The position numbers and the translations under genes are program-made. The notes beneath the pieces were generated by a model. That model saw nothing but the letters and a program-made list of their open reading frames with translations, made no database searches and was not told the DNA's origin. Below, piece after piece: positions 18,005 through 30,144 of a DNA stretch of 64,000 bases (position 1 is the first letter of the stretch; each line of letters opens with the position of its first letter). Origin of the DNA: Azohydromonas caseinilytica (GTDB lineage Bacteria > Pseudomonadota > Gammaproteobacteria > Burkholderiales > Burkholderiaceae_C); the NCBI RefSeq assembly GCF_012927045.1, contig NZ_JABBFW010000001.1, forward strand, positions 372,001-436,000. The letters run 5' to 3'.

Positions 18005-19075
18005 TCAGGTGTTGTGCGCGCAGAACTCGCGCACGGCGGCAATGGCGCGCTCGATGCCCGCGGCATCCACGTCCAGGTGCGTGACGAAGCGCAGGCCGAT
18101 CAGTCCCGTGGCCAGCACGCCGCGCGCACGCAGGTGCGCCAGCAGCGCCTCGCCACGGCCGCCTGCCACGTCCACGAACACGATGTTGGTCTGCGGCGGC
18201 TTCACGCTCAGCCCGGGCAGGCCTTCCAGGCCCTGGGCCAGCCGCGCCGCCAGGGCGTGGTCGTCGGCCAGGCGCGGCACGTGGTGCGTAAGCGCGTGCT
18301 CCACCGCCGCCGCCAGCACGCCGACCTGGCGCATGCCGCCGCCGACCATCTTGCGCAGGCGCCGAGCGCGGGTGATCAGCTCGCGCGAACCGCACAGCAT
18401 CGAGCCCACCGGCGCGCCCAGGCCCTTGCTGAAGCAGACGGAAACGGAGTCGAAGTGGCGCGCGATCTCGCCCGGCGCCACGCCCGAGGCCACCGCGGCG
18501 TTGAACAGCCGCGCGCCGTCCAGGTGCGTCGCCAGGCCGCGGCGGCGCGCCAGCGCGGTGGCGGCCTCCACGTAGCCGGCGGGCAGCACGTTGCCGTTCC
18601 AGGTGTTCTCCAGGCACAGCAGCCGCGTGCGCGCGAAATGTTCGTCATCGGGCTTGATGGCGGCCTCGATGTCTTCCAGCCGCAGCGTGCCGTCGCCCTG
18701 CTGCGGCAGCGGCTGCGGCTGGATGCCGCCCAGCACCGCCCCGCCGCCGCCCTCGTAGCGGTAGCAGTGCGCCAGGTTGCCGGCGAGGTACTCGTCGCCG
18801 CGCCCGCAGTGCGACAGCAGCGCGCACAGGTTGCTCTGCGTGCCGCTGGCCATGAACAGCCCGTCTTCGTGGCCCAGCAACGCCGCCACCCGGGCTTGCA
18901 GCGCATTGACCGTGGGGTCGTCGCCGAACACGTCGTCGCCCACCGGCGCGGCGGCCATGGCGGCGCGCATCGCGGCGGTGGGCCGCGTCACGGTGTCGCT
19001 GCGCAGGTCCACCACGTCGAGCCCGGACACCGCGGCGTCCGCGGCCCCGGCACTGCCGTAGCTCACCGTACTCAT
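18005..19075 (-). CDS. ltaE: Low-specificity L-threonine aldolase, inside the trp cluster
   Basis: A PLP enzyme of aspartate-aminotransferase fold that cleaves L-threonine or L-allo-threonine to glycine and acetaldehyde. In the 356-residue protein [11 protein letters not shown] opens the conserved core, [14 protein letters not shown] binds the cofactor phosphate and ring, and [13 protein letters not shown] carries the Schiff-base lysine. Its ATG overlaps the trpG stop codon by four bases, and trpD starts 23 bases after its end, so it is a true member of the trp transcript. It has no known step in tryptophan synthesis. It could supply glycine, or the position may be simple co-transcription; the substrate may also differ from threonine. 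Confidence 0.92.
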   Translation of the reverse strand: MSTVSYGSAGAADAAVSGLDVVDLRSDTVTRPTAAMRAAMAAAPVGDDVFGDDPTVNALQARVAALLGHEDGLFMASGTQSNLCALLSHCGRGDEYLAGNLAHCYRYEGGGGAVLGGIQPQPLPQQGDGTLRLEDIEAAIKPDDEHFARTRLLCLENTWNGNVLPAGYVEAATALARRRGLATHLDGARLFNAAVASGVAPGEIARHFDSVSVCFSKGLGAPVGSMLCGSRELITRARRLRKMVGGGMRQVGVLAAAVEHALTHHVPRLADDHALAARLAQGLEGLPGLSVKPPQTNIVFVDVAGGRGEALLAHLRARGVLATGLIGLRFVTHLDVDAAGIERAIAAVREFCAHNT

Positions 19076-19665
19076 GCCGTCACCCGGCTCATCTCGATGA
19101 AGTTGCGCAGCATGGCGTGGCCGTGCTCGGACAGGATCGACTCCGGATGGAACTGCACCCCTTCCAGCGGCGTGCGCGTGCCGGCCAGCTCGCGGTGGCG
19201 CACGCCCATGATCTCGCCGTCATCCGTCTGGGACGTGACGATCAGCTCCCCCGGCATGGTTTCGCGCTCGATGGCCAGCGAGTGGTAGCGCACCACGTCG
19301 AAGTCCCTGGGCAGCCCGGCGTACACGCCGCTCTGGTCGGTGTGGATGGTGCTCACCTTGCCGTGCATCTGCACCTTGGCCCGGATAATGTTGCCGCCCA
19401 GCGCCGCGCCGATGCTCTGGTGCCCCAGGCACACGCCCAGGATCGGCAGTTTTCCAACGAAATGCCGGATGGCGGGGACACAGATGCCCGCCTCGGCCGG
19501 CGAGCACGGCCCCGGCGACAGCACCAGCTGATCCGGCTTGAGCTCGGCAATGCCTTCGAGCGTGATCTCGTCGTTGCGGAACACCCGCACCTCCTCGCCC
19601 AGCTCGCCGAAGTACTGCACCAGATTGAAGGTGAAGGAGTCGTAGTTGTCGATCATCAGCAGCAT
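19072..19665 (-). CDS. trpG: Anthranilate synthase component II (glutamine amidotransferase)
   Basis: Releases ammonia from glutamine for TrpE. The 197-residue class I amidotransferase has the oxyanion strand [12 protein letters not shown], the nucleophile in [10 protein letters not shown] (Cys about 79), and the His-Glu pair in [10 protein letters not shown]. The N-terminus [19 protein letters not shown] is standard. In many bacteria this subunit also serves as PabA. It begins 11 bases after trpE and overlaps ltaE by four bases. Confidence 0.98.
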   Translation of the reverse strand: MLLMIDNYDSFTFNLVQYFGELGEEVRVFRNDEITLEGIAELKPDQLVLSPGPCSPAEAGICVPAIRHFVGKLPILGVCLGHQSIGAALGGNIIRAKVQMHGKVSTIHTDQSGVYAGLPRDFDVVRYHSLAIERETMPGELIVTSQTDDGEIMGVRHRELAGTRTPLEGVQFHPESILSEHGHAMLRNFIEMSRVTA

Positions 19666-19676
19666 GGCGGTCTCCT

Positions 19677-21152
<1,476 letters not shown>

Positions 21153-21437
21153 GGTGCGGGCCCTCCAGGCCCGGCGGGCGCCACGGCGGGCAACCCGAAA
21201 GGTCGGTGGTTCAGGGCCGCTCAGGGGCGGCCGGCTGGGGCAGGCGCCGCAGGCGCGTCGTCACGACGGCCGGGCGCAAACCAAAACGTCAGGCAGGCCA
21301 GCGTCGCCAGGGCCAAGCTCCCCGGTCGACAGACCCCTTCGTCAGTTTGCGCGCCAAAAACATGATGCGTTCCAGTCTAGCAGGCCCAAGACGCAAGCCC
21401 GAGTCCCGATGTCGGACGTTTCAAACGCCGCCCCCAC

Positions 21438-22097
21438 TCAGGGGCGCCGCCGCAGCGCCGCCAGGTCCAGCTGGTCCAGACGGTCCACATGCGCTTCGGC
21501 GCGCAGGCCGTGCACCGGCTGGCCGTGGTTGTAGCCGTAGCTCACCAGCACCAGCGGGCAGCCCGCGGCATGCGCGGCCTCGGCGTCGTTGCTGGAGTCG
21601 CCCACCATCAGCGTGCGCCCGGGCGGCGTGCCCAGCGCCTCGCAGGTCTTGAGCAGCGGCAGCGGGTCGGGCTTTTTCGCCGCGAAGGCATCGCCGCCGA
21701 ACACGAACGAGAAGAAATGGTCGATGCCCTTGGCCGCCAGCAGCGGCCGCGCAAAGGCGCCGGGCTTGTTAGTCAGGCAGGCCAACTTCAGCCCCGCGGC
21801 CCGCAGTTGCCGCAAGCCCTCCTCCACGCCCGGATAGAGCTCGGCATGGCGGCCGTTGATGGCCAGGTAATGGTACTGGTAGCGCGCAAAGGCGGCGTCG
21901 AAGCGCTCCGGCGCCGCGCCCGCATGCGCCAGCGTGCGGCGGATCAGGTGCTCCGAGCCCTTGCCGATGGTCTGCTCCACGAAGTGGCGCTCCACCGCCG
22001 GCAGCGACAGGTCCGCCAGCATGGCGTTGAGCGCGACGACGAAGTCGCCCAGCGTGTCCACCATCGTCCCGTCGAGGTCGATGATCGCGGCGTCCAT
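21438..22097 (-). CDS. gph: Phosphoglycolate phosphatase (HAD family)
   Basis: Dephosphorylates 2-phosphoglycolate, a by-product of DNA repair or of Rubisco oxygenation. The 219-residue HAD protein has IDLDGTMVDT (nucleophile and acid Asp), the TNKPG motif II region, KKPDPLPL (motif III Lys) and GDSSNDAEAA (motif IV). The ATG at 22097 is chosen; a GTG at 22112 would add five residues. Gph sits next to trpE in many betaproteobacteria, commonly as rpe-gph-trpE. Here rpe is 8 kb away, with thiamin and stress genes in between. Confidence 0.93.
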   Translation of the reverse strand: MDAAIIDLDGTMVDTLGDFVVALNAMLADLSLPAVERHFVEQTIGKGSEHLIRRTLAHAGAAPERFDAAFARYQYHYLAINGRHAELYPGVEEGLRQLRAAGLKLACLTNKPGAFARPLLAAKGIDHFFSFVFGGDAFAAKKPDPLPLLKTCEALGTPPGRTLMVGDSSNDAEAAHAAGCPLVLVSYGYNHGQPVHGLRAEAHVDRLDQLDLAALRRRP

Positions 22098-22202
22098 ACG
22101 AAGAGGGTTCACGGCAAGTCCACAGCAGCAGGTCGGGGCCCGCAATGTAGCGGCTGCTCCCCAAGGCCCGGCACGCGCGGGCTTTTGGGCCCGCAAACGC
22201 AA

Positions 22203-22224
22203 AGCCCGGCACGAGGGCCGGGCT
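22203..22224 (-). terminator. Candidate terminator after the DUF2382 genes
   Basis: AAGCCCGGC, loop, GCCGGGCTT on the minus strand: an 8-base GC stem lying 45-66 bases after the 477-codon gene's stop. The T run is only TTT, so it may be a weak terminator. Confidence 0.6.
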
Positions 22225-22268
22225 TGGAAGAGGCGAAGCCGGCCTTCACGCGGCCGGCGGGCGCCTCA

Positions 22269-23702
22269 TCACGAGGTCATGCGGTCCCAGCCGCGGCGCA
22301 CGGCGCCCTTCATGCGCTCCCAGGTGCTGCCGGGATAGCGGGTCTCCCAGTCGCGGCGCACGTCGGGCTCGATGGCATCCCAGTCGCGGCCGGTGTAGCG
22401 CGCATCGCTGCGCAGCGTGTGGCCGTAGCGGTAGGCCGGCTCGTAGTCCTCGTAGCGGCCGCCCAGCGTGCCGTAGTTGGTCTGCCAGTCGCGGCGGTAG
22501 TAGTCGTCGTCGTAGGCCGAGCCGTACTGCATCGAGTCCGGCGTCACGGCGTCCTTGGTGCGCTCCCAGCCGCGGCGCACGGCGGCCTTCATGCGCTCCC
22601 AGGTGCCGCCGGGGTAGCGGGTCTCGTAGTCGCGCCGCGCATCGGCTTCGAACTCGTCCCAGCTGCGGTCGGCGTAGCGCGGGTCGCTGCGCAGCGAGTG
22701 GCCATAGCGGTAGGCCGGCTCGTAGTCCTCGTAGCGCCCGCCCTCGGCGGCGAAGCGGGTGTTGAAGTCGTTGCGGTAGTAATCGCTGTCGAAGGCACCC
22801 ACCGTGCCCGTGCCGGGGATGTGCTCGACCTCGACCTCGGTGCTGCGCACCGTGTCGGTGACTTGCTCGGTGCGCTGCTCCACCGTCTTGCCCACGCGCA
22901 CCTCTTCCACCACGCGCGCGGTCTTCTGCACCACGGCCTGCTCGGCGGTCTCGACCACCTCGATGGTGCGGTCCTTCAGGTCGGCCAAGTCGGCAGCGGT
23001 GGCTGGGCGGTCCACCGGACGGCGCTCGACCTGGGCATGCTCCTCGCGCAGCTGCACCGTCTCGCTCACGGGCGTTTCGACGGTGCGCGAGTACACGCGC
23101 ACGCCGCCGGTGCTCACCGCGCGCTTGCCGATCTGGATGTCCTCGCGCACGACCGGGATCACGTCCTCGGTGGTGCCCGTGGCGCGCAGGCCGGCGGTGC
23201 TGCCCGTCGTGCCCGTGATGCCGGCCGAGTTCTCGCCCAGCGTGGTCTGGTCGCGCTCCAGCGTGGCGTTGGTGGCCGCCGCCGCGGTGCTGGTGCCGCC
23301 CAGGTCCTCATCGCTCCAGCCCTGCGCGCGCCAGGACTCGACACGCTCGTCGATGTCCACCGCGCCGGCGTTCTGCAGCGCGTCGCGCACCTGGTCCAGG
23401 CGCGTCTCGTCCTCCACGTCCACCTTCACCACCGCCGCGCCACGGCGCACGGCCTCGGCATAGTGGCCGACCTCGCGCTCGTCGTCCGGCCCGAACAGGT
23501 CGGCGAAGAAGTTGCGCACGCGACCCATCACGCCGGTCTCGTGCGTGGTGGTCGTGGTCGTGGCCGCGCTGCTGCCCAGGGTGGTGTCATCGCCATGCGT
23601 GACATGCACGCAGGCCGGATCGATCCCGGTGCTGGACAGGGCCTGCGCTGCGCGCTGGGCCTCGGCATCCGAATCGAATACGCCAACGACGGTCTGTCTC
23701 AT
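22269..23702 (-). CDS. YsnF/AvaK (DUF2382) stress protein with duplicated C-terminal module
   Basis: A 477-residue protein in three parts. Residues 1-120 resemble the N-terminal module of general stress proteins (MRQTVVGVFDSDAEAQRAAQAL), with a Thr-rich linker near 45-53. Residues about 180-300 are a DUF2382/YsnF domain: VIPVVREDIQIGKRAV, then strings of charged beta-strand residues. Residues 308-384 and 401-477 are two copies of a 77-residue module with GGRYEDYEPAYRYGH and GTWERMKAAVRRGW (GSTWERMKGAVRRGW in copy 2). No signal peptide or membrane segment is seen, so it is likely cytoplasmic. DUF2382 proteins are linked to desiccation and oxidative stress; no biochemical activity is known. The ATG at 23702 is used. 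A second DUF2382 gene lies 67 bases upstream. Confidence 0.85.
   Translation of the reverse strand: MRQTVVGVFDSDAEAQRAAQALSSTGIDPACVHVTHGDDTTLGSSAATTTTTTHETGVMGRVRNFFADLFGPDDEREVGHYAEAVRRGAAVVKVDVEDETRLDQVRDALQNAGAVDIDERVESWRAQGWSDEDLGGTSTAAAATNATLERDQTTLGENSAGITGTTGSTAGLRATGTTEDVIPVVREDIQIGKRAVSTGGVRVYSRTVETPVSETVQLREEHAQVERRPVDRPATAADLADLKDRTIEVVETAEQAVVQKTARVVEEVRVGKTVEQRTEQVTDTVRSTEVEVEHIPGTGTVGAFDSDYYRNDFNTRFAAEGGRYEDYEPAYRYGHSLRSDPRYADRSWDEFEADARRDYETRYPGGTWERMKAAVRRGWERTKDAVTPDSMQYGSAYDDDYYRRDWQTNYGTLGGRYEDYEPAYRYGHTLRSDARYTGRDWDAIEPDVRRDWETRYPGSTWERMKGAVRRGWDRMTS
22272..22781 (-). repeat. Tandem duplication inside the DUF2382 gene
   Basis: Two 231-base units (22781-22551 and 22502-22272), separated by 48 bases, encode the 77-residue C-terminal modules. 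The nucleotide sequences are still clearly alike, for example over the YEDYEPAYRYGH codons. This points to a fairly recent internal duplication or to continued gene conversion. Confidence 0.85.
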
Positions 23703-23769
23703 TTCAGGACTCCTAGCTTTGAAGCGGGCCGCGCCCGCGAGCGGTTTGCAGCAGGGTTGCGACCAGCCT

Positions 23770-24192
23770 TCAGCCGTTGTCGACCTCGGTCCAGGAACCG
23801 TCGGCCTGGCGCCTCTCCACCACCGCACGTTGCCGCCGCAGCGGCACCTGTTCGGTGTGCGAGGTGGTGAAGCGCTGCCGATGCAGGCGGATCTCCTCCT
23901 TGAGCACCAGACGGCGCTCGATCACCTCTTCATAGACCGGCACCACCAGCACTTCGCCCTCGGTCCACGGCTCGCGCGTCTGCGCCACCGTGACCCCGAC
24001 GGGCACGCGCTCGACGACCACGCTCTCCTGCTCCAGGGACTGCTCCAGCGTTTCGCTGTGCTCCTCGGTCAGCACCCGCACGCGTATGGCGCCGACCTCC
24101 TCGGTCCGCGTGTCCACATGCAGTTCTTCCCGCACCACCGGCAAGGTCACCGGCAGCTCGGGGTCGGGAGAGGGGGGGTTGTTGAGGCTCAT
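23770..24192 (-). CDS. DUF2382 (YsnF/AvaK) single-domain protein
   Basis: A 140-residue protein made of one DUF2382 domain. The hallmark is LPVVREELHVDTRTEEVGAI near the start, EQESVVVERVPVGV in the middle, and VYEEVIERRLVLKEEIRLHR near the end. It is acidic, lacks cysteine, and has no membrane segment or signal. It lies 67 bases upstream of the larger DUF2382 gene on the same strand and is probably co-transcribed, so two forms of the domain are made together. Function is unknown beyond the family's association with stress. The start at 24192 gives MSLNNPPSPDPE. Confidence 0.85.
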   Translation of the reverse strand: MSLNNPPSPDPELPVTLPVVREELHVDTRTEEVGAIRVRVLTEEHSETLEQSLEQESVVVERVPVGVTVAQTREPWTEGEVLVVPVYEEVIERRLVLKEEIRLHRQRFTTSHTEQVPLRRQRAVVERRQADGSWTEVDNG

Positions 24193-24290
24193 CGCAACAC
24201 CAGCTTTGGAGCCCTTATCCGGCAAGCCCTGTGCCCAGGGGAGTCCCGGGCCCGGCCGCCGGAAGCCGGGGCCGGCGCCCCGGCGCACGC

Positions 24291-25880
24291 TCAGCCGTCG
24301 AAAGCCAGGCTCGGGTGCGGCAACGCCGGCGCCGCCAGCGCGGGCGCCGCGCGCCCTTGCCGCAGCGCCTGCTGCAAGGCGGGCACGGTGCGCCCGGGAT
24401 CGTCGCCCAGCACGCGCACGGCGCACAGCCCGTCGGCGCCGCAGCGCGCGGCCTGCTGGAACTGCGCGGCCTCCAGCATCCCGCCGATGGCCACCACCGG
24501 TGCCGGCGCCATCGCGCACCACCACGCCAGGTTGTCCAGCCCCTGGGGGCGCCAGGGCATGGCCTTGGTCAGCGTCGGCCACACCGGCCCGCAGGCCAGG
24601 TAGCGCGGCGCCAGCGTCGCGGCGCGGCACAGCTCCCACAGGCTGTGCGTGCTGATGCCCAGGCTCAGACCGCTCTCGCGCAGCGCGCGGCGGCCCTCCT
24701 CGCCCAAGGCCATCAGGTCTTCCTGGCCCAGGTGCACGGCCTCGGCGCCCAGCTCCCGCGCCAGGCGCCAGTGGTCGTTGATGAACAGCTCGGCCCCCAC
24801 CGCGCGACACGCCGCCACGCCGGCACGGATTTCCTGCGCCAGCCGCTCGTGCCAGGCGGCATCGGGCTGCGCCGGGGTCTTGATGCGCAACTGCAGCGTG
24901 CCCACGCCGGCCGCCAGCGCCTGCTGCACGCGCGCGGCGCTGTCCACGATGGCGTAGAGGTCCAGCGGCCGGGGCGTCGCCGCGCGCGGCGCATCGGGGC
25001 CGAAGTCCGGCACCTCGCCCCAGCTCATGCGCGGCAGCAGTGACGGCTCCAGCCCAAAGCCGGGGGCCGCGCGCACCGGCCCGGCGCCCTGCCCGGCCGC
25101 GTGCCCCTGGCGCAGCGCCTGCGCCGTGGCCATCTTGGCCAGCACCGCGGCGTCGGCCGGCACGAAGCCCAGCGCCAGCGCACCCGCCAGCGCGGTAGCG
25201 AAGCTGCAGCCCGTGCCATGCGTGTGCGGCGTGGCCTGGCGCGGCAGGGCCAGCCAGCCCTGCGCCTGCGGCGTGTCGATCCAGTCCAGCGCCAGCGTGC
25301 CGTCCTGCGCGCTGTCGCCGCCCGTGAGGCACACGCCGCGCGCGCCCAGGCGCTGCTGCAGCGCGCGCGCCAGCGCCGGCGCCGCGGCGGCGCTGGCCGC
25401 GTTGCCCTCGCCCAGCAGCGCCACGGCCTCGCGCCGGTTCGGCGTGATGACGGTGGCGCGCGGCAGCAGCAGCTCGCGGTAGGCCTGCAATGTGGCCGCG
25501 TCGGCGAAGCCCGCGCCGGTGCTGGCGCCCAGCACCGGGTCCACCACCAGCGCCACGGGGCCGCGCGCGCGCAGCCGGTCCACCCAGCGCGCCACCGTTT
25601 CGATTTGCGCCATGCCGCCGAGCAGGCCGGTCTTGACGGCGCGCGGCGGCATGTCGTGCTCCAGCGCCAGCAGCTGGGCCTCGATCAGCTCTGGCGCCAG
25701 CGGCTCGATACGTGTCACCGCCACCGAGCTCTGCGCCGTCACGGCCGCCACCACCGGGCACAGGTGCACGTTGAATGCGTCGGCCATGCGCTGGTCGGCG
25801 CTCAGGCCGGCGCCGCCGCCGCTGTCGGTGCCGGCGATGCTCCAGACGACGGGGCGCTTGCTGTCCATGGCGGCGCTCAT
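24291..25880 (-). CDS. thiDE: Bifunctional HMP(-P) kinase / thiamine-phosphate synthase (ThiD-ThiE fusion)
   Basis: Joins two thiamin steps: phosphorylation of HMP to HMP-PP and its coupling to thiazole phosphate. Of the 529 residues, about 8-260 are ThiD, with WSIAGTDSGGGAGLSADQ, VKTGLLG, DPVLGASTG and the HGTGCSF phosphate loop. Residues about 315-525 are ThiE, with FINDHWRLARELGAEAVHLGQEDL, LGISTHS and the CGPVWPTLTKAMPW loop. A linker of about 50 residues separates them. The ATG at 25880 overlaps the thiG stop by four bases. It is the last gene of the thiC operon. Whether each domain keeps both activities cannot be told from sequence, but the key loops are intact. Confidence 0.94.
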   Translation of the reverse strand: MSAAMDSKRPVVWSIAGTDSGGGAGLSADQRMADAFNVHLCPVVAAVTAQSSVAVTRIEPLAPELIEAQLLALEHDMPPRAVKTGLLGGMAQIETVARWVDRLRARGPVALVVDPVLGASTGAGFADAATLQAYRELLLPRATVITPNRREAVALLGEGNAASAAAAPALARALQQRLGARGVCLTGGDSAQDGTLALDWIDTPQAQGWLALPRQATPHTHGTGCSFATALAGALALGFVPADAAVLAKMATAQALRQGHAAGQGAGPVRAAPGFGLEPSLLPRMSWGEVPDFGPDAPRAATPRPLDLYAIVDSAARVQQALAAGVGTLQLRIKTPAQPDAAWHERLAQEIRAGVAACRAVGAELFINDHWRLARELGAEAVHLGQEDLMALGEEGRRALRESGLSLGISTHSLWELCRAATLAPRYLACGPVWPTLTKAMPWRPQGLDNLAWWCAMAPAPVVAIGGMLEAAQFQQAARCGADGLCAVRVLGDDPGRTVPALQQALRQGRAAPALAAPALPHPSLAFDG

Positions 25881-26701
25881 CCCAGCAGCACCGGCTCGCC
25901 GCCCACGGGCGTGCTGGGCACGGCGAAGTCCTGCCGGGCCATCACGCCGGCGCGCCAGGCCGCGCGCCCGGCCTGCACCGCGTCGCGGAAGGCACCGGCC
26001 ATGCGCACCGGGTCGCGCGCCTGCGCCACGGCGGAATTGAGCAGCACCGCGTCGAAGCCCAGTTCCAGCGCCTGCGCCGCGTGCGAGGGCGCGCCGATGC
26101 CGGCATCGACGATCAGCACCGCGTCGGGCAGCCGCTCGCGCAAGGTGCGCAGCGCGAAGGGGTTCAACAAGCCCTGCCCCGAGCCGATGGGCGAGCCCCA
26201 GGGCATCAGCACCGCGCAGCCGGCATCGAGCAGGCGGCGGCACAGCACCAGGTCGTCGGTGCAGTAGGGGAAGACGGTGAAGCCCTCCCTGACCAGCTCG
26301 GTCGCGGCCGACAGCAATTCAAAAGGATCGGGCTGCAGCGTGTGCTCGTCGCCCGTGACCTCCAGCTTGATCCACGGCGTGCCGTAGAGCTCGCGCGCCA
26401 TGTGCGAGAGCTGCACCGCCTCGCGCGCGCTGCGGCAGCCCGCGGTGTTGGGCAGCAGCCGCGCGCCGTTGGCCCGCAGGGCGTCCTGCAGCAGCGCGAT
26501 GAAGCCGTTGTCGCCCGCGGCGTGCAGCGTGCGCTTGAGGCCCACTGTCACCACTTGCGTGCGCGCGGCGCGCAGCGCGTCGTGCAGCACCTGCGGCGAG
26601 GGATAGCCGGCGCTGCCGAGGAAGAAGCGGCTCTGCAGCGCGACATCGCCAATGCGCAGCGGATCGTCGTGAGCGGGCAATGTGGCGTCGTGAAGCGTCA
26701 T
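25877..26701 (-). CDS. thiG: Thiazole synthase
   Basis: Forms the thiazole phosphate ring from DXP, dehydroglycine and the ThiS thiocarboxylate. The 274-residue TIM barrel shows SRFFLGSAGYPSPQ, a catalytic lysine in VTVGLKRT, LPNTAGCRSAREAV, IKLEVTGDE, and a phosphate-binding GSPIGSGQGL. It lies 23 bases after thiS and overlaps thiDE by four bases. Because thiO (glycine oxidase) is present in the operon, the dehydroglycine most likely comes from oxygen-dependent glycine oxidation rather than ThiH. Confidence 0.97.
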   Translation of the reverse strand: MTLHDATLPAHDDPLRIGDVALQSRFFLGSAGYPSPQVLHDALRAARTQVVTVGLKRTLHAAGDNGFIALLQDALRANGARLLPNTAGCRSAREAVQLSHMARELYGTPWIKLEVTGDEHTLQPDPFELLSAATELVREGFTVFPYCTDDLVLCRRLLDAGCAVLMPWGSPIGSGQGLLNPFALRTLRERLPDAVLIVDAGIGAPSHAAQALELGFDAVLLNSAVAQARDPVRMAGAFRDAVQAGRAAWRAGVMARQDFAVPSTPVGGEPVLLG

Positions 26702-26724
26702 GACGGCTCCTGGATCGGCCGGCC

Positions 26725-26940
26725 TCAGCCGCCGACGATGGGTTTGAACAGCAGCACGGCGTCGCCCGGCTGCAAGGGGCGGTCGCGGTGCATGCGCGGC
26801 ACGAAGCGGCCGTTGAGCGCGGTGCCCACGCCCTCGGCCGCATGGCCCAGGCGCTGCACCAGCTCGGCCAGGGTGCAGGGCGCGACCCGGCAGGGCTCGC
26901 CGTCGAGCTGGATCTCGATGGTTTCAAGCGCCTCGCTCAT
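26725..26940 (-). CDS. thiS: Sulfur carrier protein ThiS
   Basis: A ubiquitin-fold protein of 71 residues ending in Gly-Gly, the C-terminus that is adenylated by ThiF and thiocarboxylated to deliver sulfur to ThiG. TLAELVQRLG, GTALNGRFVPR and GDAVLLFKPIVGG are family features. The start overlaps the thiO stop by four bases. No thiF lies in the window, so the adenylating step must be supplied elsewhere, for example by a MoeB-like enzyme. Confidence 0.95.
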   Translation of the reverse strand: MSEALETIEIQLDGEPCRVAPCTLAELVQRLGHAAEGVGTALNGRFVPRMHRDRPLQPGDAVLLFKPIVGG

Positions 26941-27995
26941 GCCACGGCCTCCAGGGTGGGCAGCGCCAGGGGCGCCAGCGCGTCCTCCACCAGCGCCGGC
27001 GCCAGCAGCCAGCCGTGGCGGAACAGCCCGTTGAGGCGCAGCAGGCCGTCGCCGGCCTCGATGCGCGGCTCGTTGTCGGGCAGCGCCGGGCGCAGGTTGC
27101 GGTCCAGCCGCTCGATGCGCGCCTCCGCCAGCGCCGGCATCACGCTGTGCGCGGCGCTCATCAGCTCCACGGCGCTCTTGAGCGACACGGGCGAGCGGTC
27201 CTCGCTCTCCACCTCGCTGGCGCCCAGGATCAACAGGTCCGCCGAGCGCGGTACCAGGTAGACGCGATGGCGCGGGTGCAGCAGCCGCACCGGGCGAGTG
27301 AGCCCGTGCTGTTCCAGGCGCAGCCACACCGTTTCGCCGCGCACGCCGCGCACCGGCAGCGCCGGCCGCGCGCCCGCGCCACGCACGTCGATGGCGAGAT
27401 CGAAGGCCAGCACCTCGCCGTCGTTGCAGGCGAGACGCCCGGGTGAGACCTCGGCCACGCGCCGGCCCCAGCGCCACGCCACGCCGCGCGCCTGCCTGTG
27501 CAGCGCCTCCAGCGTGGCGACGGTGTCCACCTGACCCTCGTCGGGCAGCAGCCAGGCATGGCCGGCCTGCAGCGCCGGCTCCAGCTCGGCCAACTCGGCA
27601 CCGGCCAGCGGCTGCGGCGTCGGAAAACCGGCGGGGGCCGTCTCCAGCCGCGCCAGCACGCGCTGCGCCGCGCCGAGGTCGCTGCGGTGCGCCAGCATCA
27701 GGCTGCCGCGGCGGCGCAGCAGCGACGGCGCGTCCAGCGCCTGCGTGATGGCCTGCCACAGGCCGATGGCGCGCCAGCCCTGGGCGGCCAGCGCCGGCGT
27801 GGCGTTGTCCAGCTCGGCCAGCGGGCTGAGCATGCCCGCGGCCGTGAAGCCGGCCGCGCCCGTGCCGTCGAAGCCGGGCGCCGGGCCCGGCGCCGGGTCG
27901 AACACCGTGACGCGATGGCCGGCGCGCGACAGCCGCCACGCCAGCAGCCGCCCCAGCAGCCCCGCCCCGGCGATGCCGATGGAAAGCGCCGCCAT
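26937..27995 (-). CDS. thiO: Glycine oxidase ThiO (FAD-dependent)
   Basis: Oxidises glycine to the imine (dehydroglycine) used by thiazole synthase, with release of hydrogen peroxide. The 352-residue DAO-type flavoprotein opens with the dinucleotide fold GIAGAGLLGRLLAWRLSRAGH and has the GAAGFTAAGMLSPLAE segment after it. Near the C-terminus GLFRHGWLLAPALVEDAL contacts the flavin. The ATG at 27995 gives MAALSIGIAG; the longer open frame upstream runs through thiC. It lies five bases after thiC and overlaps thiS by four bases. Confidence 0.93.
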   Translation of the reverse strand: MAALSIGIAGAGLLGRLLAWRLSRAGHRVTVFDPAPGPAPGFDGTGAAGFTAAGMLSPLAELDNATPALAAQGWRAIGLWQAITQALDAPSLLRRRGSLMLAHRSDLGAAQRVLARLETAPAGFPTPQPLAGAELAELEPALQAGHAWLLPDEGQVDTVATLEALHRQARGVAWRWGRRVAEVSPGRLACNDGEVLAFDLAIDVRGAGARPALPVRGVRGETVWLRLEQHGLTRPVRLLHPRHRVYLVPRSADLLILGASEVESEDRSPVSLKSAVELMSAAHSVMPALAEARIERLDRNLRPALPDNEPRIEAGDGLLRLNGLFRHGWLLAPALVEDALAPLALPTLEAVA

Positions 27996-28000
27996 GGCCG

Positions 28001-30056
<2,056 letters not shown>

Positions 30057-30105
30057 GCAGCGCAAAGTGTCGCCGCGGCGCGTGAGGCGCGTCAAGCGAA
30101 GATTT

Positions 30106-30140
30106 GCAACCGGGCCGGCACGAACGGCCGGCCCGGTTGC
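30106..30140 (-). terminator. Strong GC hairpin after rpe
   Basis: A 14-base perfect stem (GCAACCGGGCCGGC and its complement) with a 7-base loop, starting five bases after the rpe stop. No T run follows on either strand, so it may stabilise the rpe mRNA end or need Rho; it also separates rpe from the TPP riboswitch at 30056. Confidence 0.6.
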
Positions 30141-30144
30141 CCAC

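Noticed and set aside
21153-21437. trp leader peptide or attenuator upstream of trpE
   Set aside because: No short frame with tandem Trp codons and no terminator/antiterminator pair could be made out.
24193-24290. GC-rich dyad after thiDE as terminator
   Set aside because: The arms are imperfect and no T run follows; not strong enough to list.
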